NCBI GenBank assembly: GCA_002633025.1
Contig: NMRB01000835.1
Span: 130,639 to 194,638 of the forward strand
Direction: 5' to 3'
Origin: Notospermus geniculatus
Taxonomy: Eukaryota > Nemertea > Pilidiophora > Heteronemertea > Lineidae
DNA: 64,000 bases
Positions 1 through 15,900 of this stretch are shown piece after piece. Position 1 is the first letter of the stretch, and every line of letters starts with the position of its first letter. The notes beneath the pieces were generated by a model. The model saw only the letters and a program-made list of their open reading frames with translations. It was not told the origin of the DNA and did not search any database. The position numbers and the translations under genes were made by a program.

Positions 1-419
1 AATTTCTTCCCCGAGCTTCGGGGAATGTGAGCATGCCCAGTGAGTGAAGGCGAATTTCCGAACGATATTTGCGCTTCCGCGGGGAAAGTACTACTGTGCC
101 GTTGCATTCGTGAGATATTCCACGTTTAGCCATGCCGATCTGGAAAGAAAACGAAATGCATGCCGGGAGTTTCCCCAAGTGAGCAACTCACCGAGTCGCT
201 CACTTCGGCCAGGCTTGAGGAAGCCTTGGCAGCCTACCAAATGAAATAGTATACCTTTCCGAACGCTCTCCTGCTTCCCCGAGCCTCCTCGGTCGGGGAA
301 GCTTTCCGAATGCGCTATAAATATCCATTGCGGGGCCGGGGAAAAACCTTCAACAAATTTTTGAAATGTAAGACTAATTTTTGAAATATAACATGAACAT
401 ATATCCTTTTCATATTCAG

Positions 420-808
420 TAAATACCAGCTGTATAAACCTGTGACACACAGAATGAAAGTTGAGGCAGTGCGCTCCATCATGCAGGAAAAGCGTAACCT
501 GGAACTTCTTGATCGACCTTATCTTACAAAGGTATTTCCTCTTAATAAATAGATTGATAATTAATAAATTGTGCCAACCCATAGGCTACAATACATGATG
601 ATTTATCAAGACTTTTACTGATACACTTGTGAATTTCACCTTTTCTGATTTTCAGGCTCAGGAAGAAACAGCTAATGTAAGGAGGGGAAAAAGTGCTGCT
701 GAAGTGGAGAAAATTATTATAGAAAAGGAATGGAAAACTATGGGTGATAGAAATCTTAAAATGGATGACTTTTTTGAGTTCCATAACAGGACAAAGGCAT
801 GGGAATGA
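420..808 (+). CDS. C-terminal two exons of an unrecognised protein
   Basis: Two exons read as coding. Exon 420-531 follows an AG acceptor and ends at AAG|GTATTT. Exon 656-808 follows TTTTCAG and ends in TGA at 806-808. The phases join (K|A), giving about 87 residues that are charged and probably helical, with an AAEVEKIIIEKEW stretch and the ending FHNRTKAWE. An AATAAA at about 1221 could be the polyadenylation signal. Upstream exons lie outside the window or were not found in 1-419. I do not recognise the family. The charged helical character is compatible with a structural or ciliary protein, but that is only an impression. Confidence 0.5.
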
Positions 809-938
809 GTGAGACTTGCAAATTTGTGTGATTGTTTCCTTTGTTATTACATAATCAAGGGTGTGATTGACAATTCTTGGAAAACTCTGGACTAAGAAGG
901 TGTGCTCTCCGCTCTGTGGATTATGCTAAAGACCTTGA

Positions 939-1082
939 GACGGATAGGGTCAAGTATGGTATAGCGGGCCAAGCCATGGGAAGTGACACATCTCCATACA
1001 TTGCCGCTTATTCCGTGTACACACATGTACACGCTCAGTGCACTTCCTACGACTTGGCCCGCTATACCATACTTGAGCCGTC
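939..1082. mobile_element. Foldback element (MITE-like), 144 bp
   Basis: Terminal inverted repeats of about 35 bp: the left end GACGG..TCAAGTATGGTATAGCGGGC is mirrored at the right end by GCCCGCTATACCATACTTGA..CCGTC. The spacer is about 70 bp and has no coding capacity, so this is a non-autonomous element. It lies just downstream of the first gene, before its likely poly(A) signal. Confidence 0.75.
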
Positions 1083-1718
1083 ATGAATGTGGTGTATTTC
1101 TTCAGTGCTGTTTCAGATTGGTTCTCATCTTCCTGTCAGGTGATTGTCCGGGATCTCACTAACCATGCTCACAAAAGCTCTGGCATGTCTGGATCATCTG
1201 ATTTCTGGAAATCAGTTTGAATAAAGTGCAGTTTTTGATGAACAACAGAACATGTGTTGTCGTTTCTCTTGTGGAGCAGTACTAACTTGGTCTGTCTTGA
1301 TGGCCTTGTTGCCTTTCCTATATCTGGTTCTTTCACATATTTCTTGGCACAGAGTCAGATCGTGTGTGGTGTCCCTTTGCCAGCATCAGAAATCTACCAG
1401 CATATGGCGAGCATCATGAGGTTTCCTGACTGGCTATGCTGCATTATTGTGCTGTCAGTAAGAGTAAACAAACTAACTTCAAGAAGATCATGTATATTGA
1501 AGAGTAAAAGAAATCTTTGTACATGTACATATCATTACAATGTATTTACATGGGGACGGAATACACAAATAGCTGGGTCACCTGTTTGATGATTCCTGAA
1601 GGAAATGTCCTTCAAAGACAACATTGATTTGAACCCGGTCAATGAATATCCAAGCTGCATTGTCATTTTCAACATTTAACCTCGCATGCCGATTATGTAA
1701 ACCTGTGAGTAATTCGGT
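1083..1718. other. Intergenic / 3' UTR stretch
   Basis: No convincing exon. It holds an AATAAA at about 1221, probably the 3' end of the upstream plus-strand gene, and the 3' UTR of the minus-strand gene that ends at 1719. The short open frames here lack splice context and family similarity. Confidence 0.4.
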
Positions 1719-3978
<2,260 letters not shown>

Positions 3979-4261
3979 CTGAAAGTAAAAAAAGGCCAAC
4001 AATAATATACATGTAGGCCTAGGTCACAGGTGCTAGCCATCCCAATCCTAATGAGACACCCAATATATAATGGCTAGGCCTACCAACCAGTGTAGCAGGC
4101 CTAGGGTAGGCCAATATCATTAGGCTCATAGCCTACCATGATTTGGAATGTCCATCGGCCCGAAACAAAACCAAGAACAAAAATTACGTAGGAGGCCTAG
4201 GCCTAGCCTAGTTCTCTACGATAGGCCTACACATCATCAGTGGAAATTGGATAGGCAAGGG
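3979..4261. other. Intergenic stretch rich in TAGGCCTA words
   Basis: No coding exon recognised. AGGCCTA and related palindromic words recur between about 4015 and 4225. This is probably the 5' flank or first intron of the CFAP119-like gene. Confidence 0.4.
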
Positions 4262-4515
4262 CATATCAGCTTGACGAATTGGCTGTGAAATTAATATCGG
4301 ATTATTTGAGTGATAGGAGACAATGTGTTCAACTAGGGGGTTTCGGGAGTGACTACTGCGGCATGACGAAAGGCGTGCCGCAGGGGTCAATCCTGGGCCC
4401 CCTGGTCTTCAACATTTTTATAAATGACATCTTTAGTTTTACGTCTGCCAGTTTGGCGAACTATGCAGATGACAATACTATCAGTGTTGCTCATCATGAT
4501 TATNGGGCTTTTACC
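4262..4515 (+). mobile_element. Truncated non-LTR reverse transcriptase fragment
   Basis: About 80 codons of plus-strand reading frame carry hallmark retrotransposon reverse transcriptase motifs: KGVPQGSILGPLVFNIFIND (the fingers/palm block preceding the active site) and NYADDNT (the YADD catalytic box). This is the pattern of LINE-type elements. Both ends are missing: the frame opens abruptly near 4262 and an ambiguous base falls at 4504 inside it. No endonuclease, ORF1 or 3' tail is present nearby, so it is a dead fragment or was cut by the assembly join. The clade (CR1, Jockey, RTE or other) cannot be told from this piece. Confidence 0.85.
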
Positions 4516-7500
4516 ATCAGCTAAGTAAAAGTACGGTACATAATGTATGTGATAACAGTAATGGGGAAGGGGAACCCGTCCGTAGAATGTAAGGTTCATC
4601 TGAATCAGTGGAACGAATCGAAACGACCTTGATTAAAGAAGAAGAGACTCCGACATTATGATGCAGTCGATCTTTAGACATCCCACGGTATCACCAGAGA
4701 ATCGAGGGAAAACGTCGAAGTTTACCTTTTATATCATCCTCTTTAGATCGAGTAGTTTGCTCTATTTTTCAACATCTTGTAGCTAGGACTTTTGATTTCA
4801 CATTCCTCCCTGTAGATGGCCGAAAGGCTATGAGAAAAGGTAGGCATCCGTGGTCTACATCCTCCAGATGACGCGCGGAATTCCTTGCGCGTAATTCGGA
4901 GGATAATCAGACCCATTAAAGCGTTCAGCTAAGCTGGTTGTGACAACCTTGCTCATGATCCTGTCTACCGACAGGCGGCGCTGGCATCGGTGACGTTTTG
5001 CACGCAGAGCCTCGTTCGGAAATTTAACAGACTCCATTCATTGATGGCATCTGACAGTGGCATGGCCTGCACAAAATCACTCTTTTTGTCCTGATATACG
5101 TCAGTATTCAAACTCGTTGGGTTGGCCAATTAGGCCTACCTCCAAAGCGAGACGAATGGTACCTCGGCCTCGAAAATGGCGCGCGCCAGACGTACTACAA
5201 GCACTTTAATGGGTCATTCCTCACTCTAGTTTTCATCACTTGGAATTTTAGACGTGTATTAAATCTTTATTGCATTGTGGAACCCATTTGACAGTAGTCG
5301 CTTTCTGTCCGATCTTCAATTCTGCCTTTATTTGCAAAAGGAAAACCAAATTCGATGACGTTTTTCTTCGTTTAGGTGTGGTCATCTTTTATAGCACGAC
5401 GGGTTGCGGGTCGTTCATTTTCTTCAATATTGCAGGTGTTCACTTGACTTTTAAGGAATGTCTCTACTGCATGGTTTGTTCGGTGTCATAAAACTTCTTC
5501 ACTCCGTCTTTTCTTTCGTTCTTTTTTTTCATCGGGATTCGGAAATAGTTTGAGGTGGTTTGTTTTTCAGCACATTTCGATTTTCGGTGTCTTAAGTCGA
5601 TCACTAGCGCCGCTAAATCAAAAGCTATTTCGACTTGTCGCACAACCTGAAGGACTGACGGGTAGTCTCGCGCAAGTCAGCTTTACCTGAACCCCACTCA
5701 AACATGGTGTAGACTTCAGGGCTGGACGTTTTCTGAGGTCCTGTTGCAGAGTATGAGAGTCCGAGACTGACTTAGGCCTTAGGCCCTTACGCGGTATAGC
5801 AATAATAGAATTTGGCTACGCAAGACTCCTGGGACTGAAGTCTCGGTGTCAAGGTCACGTTCGTAACTAAGACTGCGGACGTCTTTGACACAGGTTGAAG
5901 GCTCGTGCTGCATTAAGACATTTGTCGCGAAGATGATGTTTCACACGTTTCAAATTCCATTCAAAATGAAATGGACCTGACACGCGCGTGGTAGCTTCAC
6001 CGCCCGTTGAATGGCGCGCAACAAGAGGCAACTCTGCCGAGCGAGCTCTCCTGCGATACCATCTCTCCTTTTCAGCATTCCTACGGAGCTCAGATCGAGG
6101 CCAGTGTATCGATAGGTCAGGATGCCTGTTCCACATTCAAAACGGGATGACGGAGGATGACCTGTATAAGGGGGTGATGTTTGGAGCTAAAAATCTTAAA
6201 GAGGTGTGGCAGATGTGCAGGTGGGTATACAAAAGGAAAAGACCGTGTCTTTTTGTTTGTTCGTGGGCCCTGTTGACTTAACAAGGGCTACAACCACCGT
6301 ATGCTGTGGACAGATGAAGCTCCTGCGCCACGGTGGGAAGTACCTCCGACTGGGGTGGGGATGGGGGCGATCTGTTCAAATCGAAATGTGTCCTCCGATT
6401 CTGTCGAATATTCCCGGATTCCGTCAGGATCCAAACGTGGTGGTGTCGCGTTGGCAAAAGACAGGCCTCGCCTGACCATAAACATTCGTTTTTGTTGTTC
6501 TTGCCAGCCATTCAGAGGAGGAGCATACGACCAAGTTTGCCGAAGCCATGGATTGCGTCGAAAAGAGCAACGACAACTGTAATTACAACGTTATGAAATA
6601 TAAGATGCAAAGGACAACCGTCGAAAATCTCCGAGATTCAGCGATTTATATGTGCGAAAGGTGGCAGAGTAGGTATTCCAGCACACTCCATGACGTCATC
6701 CTGAACCTACGTTCGTTCGCCGTTTCGACAGTCCCCCGCCATCTTGGATTTCTACGGCGATTTCCTGCGTTGCACTTCATATCTGGTGGCAGATTCTTCT
6801 GACCAATCACATCACTTGTTTTGGTTTGCCTACCAGATAAGTGCGCACGCATGAAGTTTCCGTTGAAATCTTAGATGGCGGCGCCCCGTTGAAACGAAAC
6901 TGCGCCTACACTCTCGTCGCACGTGCCGACCTCATAGGTTGCAATGGATGCTACGGATGCTACTCGCTGGCTTTATCATGTCCGTTAGATGTTTCATCCA
7001 GGACAACCTGGTCCCCATCCATTTATGTGATCCTTTAATGATCATATGTGTACCTTTAATTCAGGTTAATCTCCACCCGATCAATCGTTCTATTATCGGG
7101 ATTCTGTATAGTCGTCTGGTCATCAAAAACGCAATCTTCAAAGTGATCTGTTTGTGGGATTATCATCCAAATGACTTTTTTTTCAATCGGCAAAATGAAC
7201 TAATCGGATTTTTTTCTCTGGTGTAGTTCTGACAACGAAGGATGAAAAGGAGGCGTGTTTATTTTCAAAACTCCACGAATACAACGCCTGCGAGGCAGAA
7301 GAACAAGCAAAAGAGACGCTAAATATCAAGTTTCAGAAAAAGAATGATTTAAAAACACATCTCTGTGGGTAGGTAAAACTTCACCCTCCCGATCGATGAT
7401 ACGCATAAGGTGATGACGTCACTGGTGGGACCAAAAGTGACGTCATCGTTTCATGCCGCGTCTTTGAAAAGACAACTGCAGCAGTTTTGTCGCCTCAAGG

Positions 7501-9681
7501 CTCAGTTAATTTGTTCTTCCAGTGAAAATGAAATCGGTTATTGCTTCGAATGGCTACATGTATTTAACCAAATGACACATCACAAGACCGACCTGGTTTA
7601 TTTTTGTCCTCGTTTCAGTCAATACCGAGCCAAAGTGAGGTGTATTTATAAGGTGTTCTCCAGATGCAGCATGGTTCTCGCCAACGTCCTCGAGGGAGTC
7701 ATCATGCGGACCGAACCTCCCATTTGCAAACGATGCATGACACGTGGGACATTTCCCTACAGAGCATGCGCCACTACCAACTCTCTGACGTCATCAGTTA
7801 TTGTGATATTAGTACTTTTTAACTTGTATAGTAACTTGGGATGACATTAAAATCACGTCACGTGGTTTTTACTTTTCACTGTGCCTAAAAAAGAGGAGGC
7901 GAGGTATTTTGAAGGACTTCTCGATGGGACTTAGTGGCTTGCTCAGCAGATGTTCAAAATGTCCATGAAAAAGAGGGGTTTAGAAGCGAATGGGACGTCG
8001 ACGTTAGAATTCTAAACCCCTCTCGATTGATCGCGCCGATGGGCAAGGGGAAACAATGTTCTAGTCTCGGTCACCCGGCCGCTGTTGCGAATCTGCGGAA
8101 TCGCAAGAACACTGCGGAACAAAACGGCTGTCTGCGCGAGACTATGAGTGCGTTCTCCGGTCGTCAGAACCAGTGCTGCCCCTTTCGGTTTGGTACCGAT
8201 GAAAACAGACATAGCAGACGATTCCGACATGCAGAGATTTGGCAGTCGCCGTCCAAGTGATCTTTGGTCTCTTGATAAAAAGTAGACGAGGGTCACTTGT
8301 AAAAATCAAATGAGATGGTATAGACCACGAGTGGCGACTTCCCTCCTTGTACACTTTGATTATAAACTCAGGTTTTGTGGACATATTTTGTAACTGCGAT
8401 CTTTCCCGATGAGCTGTTTGGTAAAGCCTAGGTCACAAATGCACCGGGCCCCGTACGATTTTCCCCCACCCAACGGCTTGCTGCGGATTTTAGAGACTGA
8501 AACTCGGATCTAAGATGAATCATGCCGAAATCGCCGCAATAGATAGGCGGAAAGTAGGCTGGATCAAACTGGGCACCGTAGAAATTGGCCAAAATATCTG
8601 TTTTTACTCGCCGTATGGGCCCCGGAGTGGATATGTGACTGGGGCTTTATCCATTCGTTTTCTTCTTCGATGGCAAGCGAATGATCATAACAATCGGTCA
8701 CCATTGTCCAATGATTTGGCAGAGAGAATTCTGAAGGTCATAATCAATCTTTTCTGAAATACAACACAGGCCTAACCAGAGAGGACCAGCAACTTCTTCA
8801 GGTGTCCGTAGGGAGGGTCGGGGTAGCCCTTCAGGGCCTTAGGAACGGGGTTATGAAACTTGGGAGGGCAAGGTATTTGAGTGTAGCATGAAAAGCACTA
8901 CTACAAAAGGTGCGCTGTCTTGGACCGTCCCAGAAAATTGGGGATCTGGATTCTCTGATCTGAGATTTCAGCACCTTGAATCCAGTCTTGTTGGAGCCGA
9001 AGACGGGGACCGAAAGCATGCTGTTCAAGAGAGGGTTTTAAGATGAATGAATCTTTCCATATCATGGCGGATGGTATTTTTGTGTTTTCTTCATTTAAGG
9101 AAATAAATAACGTAATAATGAAAACATTGTCGTATCTTTGTTTGATGTGGAGCGTTCAAAGTGAAATCTAGCCCACTGAAGCAGGCTTCATGCTCACGTA
9201 AATGAGAGGAACGAATGTCGACTGCAAGGTGGTCTAAGTGAAATCCAGCATCATGTATGTGAAGGCCACCTGGCGGTAGCGAATTAAACTACACAATTAA
9301 GAGCCTATTCACAGTGCAGAAAAAGACGACGTAATGTCGTGCCAGCCTGCGTCAGTTCCGCGATTCGCCGCACGTCACCGCCACCGCTGCTGGGGCGTTA
9401 ACTCTGGCAATGAACACATGCGAGATTTCATAGAATTTCTACAGTATGGCTGTTAGCTGTTGCCATCAGTGGTAGTAAATTAGTAATTAGTAATTAGTAG
9501 TAAACATGGCTGACACTGAACCAGCCGGGCGGGCAAAATCATGAAAATGAACGCTATGAAATGATTTCAAAATGATGACAAAGAGCGTGGTCAACGTCGG
9601 ATGTAGTATTTAGTTCACTTTTTGCACGCTGAATATGTGGATTAGGGAGTTGTAATGAAAAAATCAAAAAATAGGCAGGTG
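4516..9681. other. 5.2-kb stretch without a recognisable gene
   Basis: No family was recognised on either strand. Two pieces look somewhat like exons. One is 6130-6231 (+), an open frame including MTEDDLYKGVMFGAKNLKEV and ending at a CAG|GTGGGT donor-like site. The other is 7227-7371 (+), after a GTAG acceptor-like site, with LTTKDEKEACLFSKLHEYNA followed by a Glu/Ala/Lys-rich helix and ending at GG|GTAGGT. Intervening exons and a start were not found. The block is bounded by n at 4504 and 9682, so its order relative to its neighbours is not certain. Confidence 0.25.
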
Positions 9682-9682
9682 N
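9682..9682. other. Single-n contig join
   Basis: One n. The next downstream coding exon (9922) starts in the middle of the myosin motor, just after the P-loop. No earlier MYO19 exon is visible upstream, so sequence is probably missing here. Confidence 0.6.
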
Positions 9683-9921
9683 CACCAGGTTATACTTATT
9701 TGCAGTTTTCAGAGATACTTTTGAGCATTGGTTGCAATAAAAATAATTGGCAATGTAGAGGGTATCAAAATGAGTTCCTAATGAATACATGTCTATCTAC
9801 TGAATCTGGAGCTTGAAATCTCCGGTGAGGGATGAATGAGTAACAATCCTGAGTGAGTATAAAACCGACATATTTGGCATTTGTGTAATCCTGGTTATTG
9901 TATAATTCCATCTCATCCCAG

Positions 9922-12900
9922 ACTGTTTCTGCCAAACACTTGTTGAGGTACCTGACCACAGTTTCACAGAGAGTGGAAGATGAGGGACTAGAGTGTACAG
10001 TAGAGCAGAGAATTTTGGATTCAAATCCAATCTTGGAAGCATTTGGTGAGTTACTATAACTATCCTACTTGATAATTTGAGGTATTTTTCTGATCTTTTC
10101 ACTGGAAGTTTACAACTTATGGAAATATTTGAATAAGCTGTTTGCACGTATTTTCATGATAGGAAATGCCATGACTGTCAGGAATGCCAACAGTTCAAGA
10201 TTTGGAAAATACATCCAGTTGCAGTTGCAAGGGTAAGGCTTCTCATTCAGGAGTGTGGGAATGTTATGAGTAGGACATTGCTTTCTGATAGTTTAGCCAC
10301 TGCACTGGTTACAATGACTTGAAACTACACTGTTTTCAGTGTTGTGTGGATTATTTCAAAGTGAATAACACATACTGGTATATGTTGCTTTTCCTGCAGG
10401 AACAGTCAAATTCTTGGTGCTAACATACAGACATACTTACTGGAGAAGACACGAATTGTTCACCAGTCATGTAGAGAGAGCAATTTCCATGTCTTTTACC
10501 AGGTAAGCAGATAGGGGTGGCTGTTTTCCATTTCATTATCAATATAAATCTTTGAAATATGGACTGTATTGATCCTGAATCAGCTCACTTGTTCTCTTTG
10601 AATGTTCCACCTCAGATGCTGTATGGTGCTACTGCTGAGGAAAGGGCTGTGTTCAATTTGGGGTTGTGTACTCCAAAAGACTTCACATACACAAAGAATG
10701 GATGGAGAAACAAGAAGTTGGACCAAGAACTCTGGCATACCCTGAATGGTGCCTTGAAGGAAATTGGTCTAGAGGGTGAATTGCAGGTGCAAATATTTCA
10801 GGTACGGATAAAAAAATCAAGTCATTAGTGGATACTTCAGTGGATGCTGCAATGTCCTCTTATTCAGGGATCCTGACCTTAGATTTGGTTGCATTGCATC
10901 AATTGCCACTTCACCCTGATTTCAAATGAGTATCTCTGCTTGCTGGTACTGATGGCACATTTGCTGCCTGCACACTCCCAGGGAGTAGAGGAAGTCCTCC
11001 AGTCTGCTGAAAACTGCTGGTTTTATCAAAATAAACTTTAAAATTTTGTGATTATATTCCAGTTGCTGACAGCACTCCTCTACTTGGGGAATGTAATATT
11101 TGAGATTGATGAGGATGAAGACATCTGTGATATCAAGCAAAGTTGTTCAGGTAAACTTAGGGGACTTTGCTTTTGTGTCCTCTCCTGTAACTATTTGCCA
11201 GTAGTGATCAATGTTCTGGACTAAAATCTGCTCAAAATCCCTTTGCCATATCTCATTTACATGAGTCACATTGCATTGTACAGGTCACAACTGAGTTATA
11301 AGGTCAGTTGAATTATTCATTAATAATGTGCCATCGTAAGTTACTGATTTTGTTCCTTTTTCCAGATGATAGGGGTTGCTTGGCAATTTTCTGTAAAATC
11401 CTTTGCCTTGACAAATCTGAAGTAGAAAAGTCTCTGACTCACCGACAAATATCAGCATCTCATGCACGAAGGAAGAGTATCTTTTTCAAACCTTGCACAC
11501 TGAAGGAATGTGAAAATCGAAGAGACTGCCTTGCTAAGTTGCTGTATTCAAAACTATTTGAGTGGCTGGTGGATTATATAAATGGCACAATCCAAGCAAA
11601 GAGGTGCTCTAAAGCCATCGGTATGTATTTTACCCCATTATGTACTGATACATTACACAATACAGTGTTGTGTCACTCAGTTTTACCCTATTTTCTCGAG
11701 AATTTTGAGCACACTACTTCCAAATATGGAGATTAAGTTGTATAATTTGTTCCTTCATTGTCCATTTCTTTAGGAATCCTTGATATCTATGGGTTTGAAA
11801 GCTTCGACCATAACAGTCTGGAACAACTGTGCATCAACTATGCCAATGAGAAACTTCAGCAGCATTTTGTCAGGCATTTTCTCCGGGATTTACAGGAAGA
11901 ATATCAGAAAGAGGCAATATCCTGGAATTACACCGACTTCGTCGATAATGCTGCCTGTCTTGAGCTCTTGGAGTCAAACCCTAGCGTCTTTGCCCTTTTA
12001 AATGAGGTAAGTATGGAAGGTGGATTGGAAGTTCATACAAGAGCATACTTGTAGAATTGTGTCAAAGACTATAGTACAATTTCCCTAACTTGAAATGCTG
12101 AGTTATATTGAGACATCACCAAGAGACAAAGGGCTTGTACATGTGGGTTCACTATAGTCAGAATTCATCATTATCTTCAGGAGTGTTCCCTGAATCGCCA
12201 ATGCAATAATTTTGGTCTCAATGATCGAATGCATTCTGCTTTGAGTGAAAGTCGCCATTGGTCTAGGCCAAGAAATTTCATGAGAACACCAGGATTTGTC
12301 ATCAAACATTATGCAGGATGTGTGCAGTATGACATTGAAGATCTGGTGGACAAGAACAAGGTAGGCTTGCCCTCGTATCATTTTCAACACGTGACGTTTT
12401 TACTCATCACTGAATTCGACATTTCTCCATTCATGGGCATTGTAAATTTGATTCAGTTCTGTTTGAATATAGCATACACATAACCTCTTCCTTATTGTAG
12501 GATAACATACCACCAGAATTCATCACCCTCCTTCAAAGAGGCCAAACTCCCCTTATACAGATGATGTTTGAAAACTTTGAAGCAGATGCTGTGGGCAAGA
12601 AGAGGAAGACAGTACTATCAAAATTCAAGGTATTTCAGGCACTCCGGTAGCTTTCCATTCAACCAACCTACTACAGTACATGTACCAGTGTAACTTATCC
12701 TGAACACTGGTGAGGTATTCATTAAAGATAATGTGTCACAGGTATTTTCACGGGCCACAAAAATCATTGTTTATTTACATTTGTTCGTTGGTGTTCAGTC
12801 TTTCTTTGCCTTATGAGTAAATCTGTTGGTGGCATGCCCCTCTGGAAATTCTTTTGATCCCGAAAGTATTAAATTTGATGAGTTAGTTGGCATGTTCCAA

Positions 12901-15900
12901 AAGTCAAAAATAACATAATGTAAACATCCATGTTTACAAATAATAATGTAAACAATGAAGTTGTGATACATTATCTTTAATGTGCTATTTTAGGGCTCGC
13001 TTGATAGTCTGATGACCCTGCTGCAAGGGACAAATCCCCATTACATTCGATGTATCAAGCCAAACACTGAGAGCCAGCCAGATGTATTTGATGACGTCTA
13101 TGTGAGGAAACAGCTTGAGGCTTGTGGTGTCATGGAGACAGTACAAATATGCAAACAAGGATATCCGGCAAGGTAAGGTCCGATTTTTCAAGGTACGTAT
13201 GTGTTGGTACTTGAATGCCAAAAAAACCCGCTTCTTCCAAATAATTCAGAGGAAAACCTTGTGATTGATGTTGTCTTCTTGATTGAGAGTGTTGACGTTT
13301 GCACGAATTTCTTCCTAGGTTCCCATACCCTGAGTTCCTCCAACGCTACGGTATCATTCTGCGTGAAGAGACATGTAAGAAAAGTCCACGCCCGTTTCTC
13401 TCAGACCACAGTGATGATAACAAAGAGAACGGGAATTTGAATGACCCGCTGGACGTTCTGTATCAGAAGCAGCTGTCCATGAGGACCACTCCAAGGAGAA
13501 ATGCCACTCCAAAGAAGAGGCTGCGAAGGAGAGCAGGTATTACTGATTCATTAGTTCAGAATACATGTATTGTCAGACATCCCAGACCAACTACTTTTTA
13601 GTGAATTTTCACCAGCATCGGGAGCATCCAGCATGTCCTTTGACAAGGAACTTGACTTTGAATTCTGTCCAATTTTTCGGGTGTAAGGAGCAGATCATCT
13701 GCCCTTGTGTTGTCACGGTCACATCTTGTCCGGCTATACTTATTTCATTGTTCCCAGGTTTGTCAAGTGATGACCACACAAGGAAATGCTGCGCCACGAT
13801 AATGAAGAATGTTTTTGGTTCAGACTTTATGAAGAAATGCAACTATACTGATCAGTTTGGCCGAACCAAGTTGTTTTTGAAACAAGGCCAGGTACAGCTT
13901 TTGTTTGCTTCTTGTGAATCAATGTTATTAGTCGTTCTTTTGCAATTTTGGCTTCATTTTTGACTCCATTCAAACTTTTATACAGAGAATCATCGTTCAG
14001 AGCTCCGCTGTATTATGAACAGGTTTTCCTGGGAGTTACTGCAGAGTGATATTCAATTTTTCAGCTGGAAGAACTAGAGAGCAGACGGAGCCGTGCTCTT
14101 GGGAAATATGCCTCGACCATTCAATATGCATGGAAAAATCACAAGAGACAAAAACATATCAAGCTGCTTCAGGCCACACTAATGATCCAAGCTGGTAAGT
14201 TCCCAACTTTTCCATTTTGTGATGCATTTACAATGGTTTGCACCCATGATGTCAATGGAAACAACCCATTGAAACTGTTTTATGTGAACTGTTTTTGTTG
14301 GCAGAAACATCTCTAATAACTGTAAACCATAACTTAGTAAAATTCCTATTTTTGTGTTTTTATGACAAAATGTTAACTTTAAGTGCATGAAACATTGAAA
14401 CCCTGAACGTAAAAATATGAATGCAGTTTAATACAAAAACCTCAAAATAAAATCTATAAATCCACGGTAACACTGTATATTACATAAATTGGTACCATGC
14501 ACTCATCCGTTACATTGGTTAAAACCTTGCCAAAAAAGCTCGATTTCAGACATTTTTCTTGCATGTTTTTGTTAGCCGTATCACAAAACAAAAACTTACA
14601 GTACTTTAAACCTTGAAGTGGGCTACAGAAAAGTCAATCCACAATAATCATCCTGCGAATATCAGGTTCTCACCACTCACTCCCTTCGTCCTTCACACAA
14701 ACGTTAGTACATGTACGTGGTGACCGAGGGAGCGAGCATAACGAACCCCTGGTTACCTCAGGATGTAATAAATAGTGCTAACATCATATCACGTGATTAT
14801 AAATTAACAATTGTAAAAGCAATTCAACAAATGCCATGACAGATAAACGTAACAAATATACTGTGCAAAAGAAAAACCAACAAGAGCGAACACTGGAATA
14901 AAAGATAGTGGGTAAAAAATCATAAAATTCATACTAAATTCACATCTCTGTTTTCATCAGACACCAACCAACAGAGGACTTTTGGCAGTGTTGAAATGGC
15001 CTGTTCAGCCTTGTCTGTTTACTACTGAAAGATCATGAACTAAGTGGTAAAGGCCTTGTCCCTGTATCAGTTACCGGCAGTTTAGTGAAAGAATCTTTGG
15101 GGCGTTTACCACTGTTCTCAGCAATAAGACCTATAATTCTGTCCACTACCTTCTTGGTATCAGGAGTGCCAGTGGCACCCGCCTTCAACCAGTCATGACA
15201 AATACTGCTGAGTTCGTTCTTAAACTTTTTCCTGTTGTTACTAATCCGAGTGTTTTTGCTACGGTTTCTCTTATTGGCAAACCAGGAGCGGGCCTGAGCG
15301 TAAGTGATGTCACCAGCATCAGCCATTTTTTTAACATCTGTACGAGATGGATATGGATCATCCACATGTTCCTCATACCATTTGAGCATGATTTCCACTG
15401 CGTGTGAGGGGAGGGGGCGGTTCTTTGGTTTCGGTTGTTCCGTTGAATCGGAGGATGATCTACGCCTCTTCCGTGGATTTTTGCCTGCTTCGTTTGTCGA
15501 TGTCACTGCATTTGATGTCGTTTCATTCAGTGCTCCGAGTGAGTTCTCGGGTGATGAAAGCAATCGAATGTCAACATTTTCGTAATCTGTGGGAATTGAA
15601 ATATCTGATGAATTCAGTGATGTATTCCCAGACAGAGGAGAAGTTGAATTCCGTCTGTCACTGAGCTGGCTTAACTGATGCACAGCACTGTCACTGTATC
15701 GAGAATTCACAAGATGTTGCATTGGGTTTACTCTGAAATCCGTCTGTGCAGGCAAACTGTATTGAGGTGCAACAGCATCTCTCTCACATTGCCTGGAACC
15801 AGAGTATTTTCCACAGAATGTCGTTGGCATGCGCATTTTAGATGCAACCACTCCTGAACTGCAAACAAAGGATTGGTGATAATTTCCTCCATTTTGATTT

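Noticed and set aside
91-582. 163-codon minus-strand open frame
   Set aside because: It runs antisense across a plus-strand exon (420-531) with clear splice signals, has no start context and resembles no family.
4262-4515. Endogenous virus or host telomerase
   Set aside because: The GVPQGSILGPL and YADD motifs fit LINE-type reverse transcriptase. No gag, env or telomerase-specific motifs are present.
6206-6596. Several overlapping open frames on both strands
   Set aside because: Overlapping frames in a locally GC-rich stretch without family similarity. No single frame is favoured.
7410-7844. 144-codon plus-strand open frame
   Set aside because: Composition is irregular (many Cys, no conserved block) and there are no matching splice partners. 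Likely chance.
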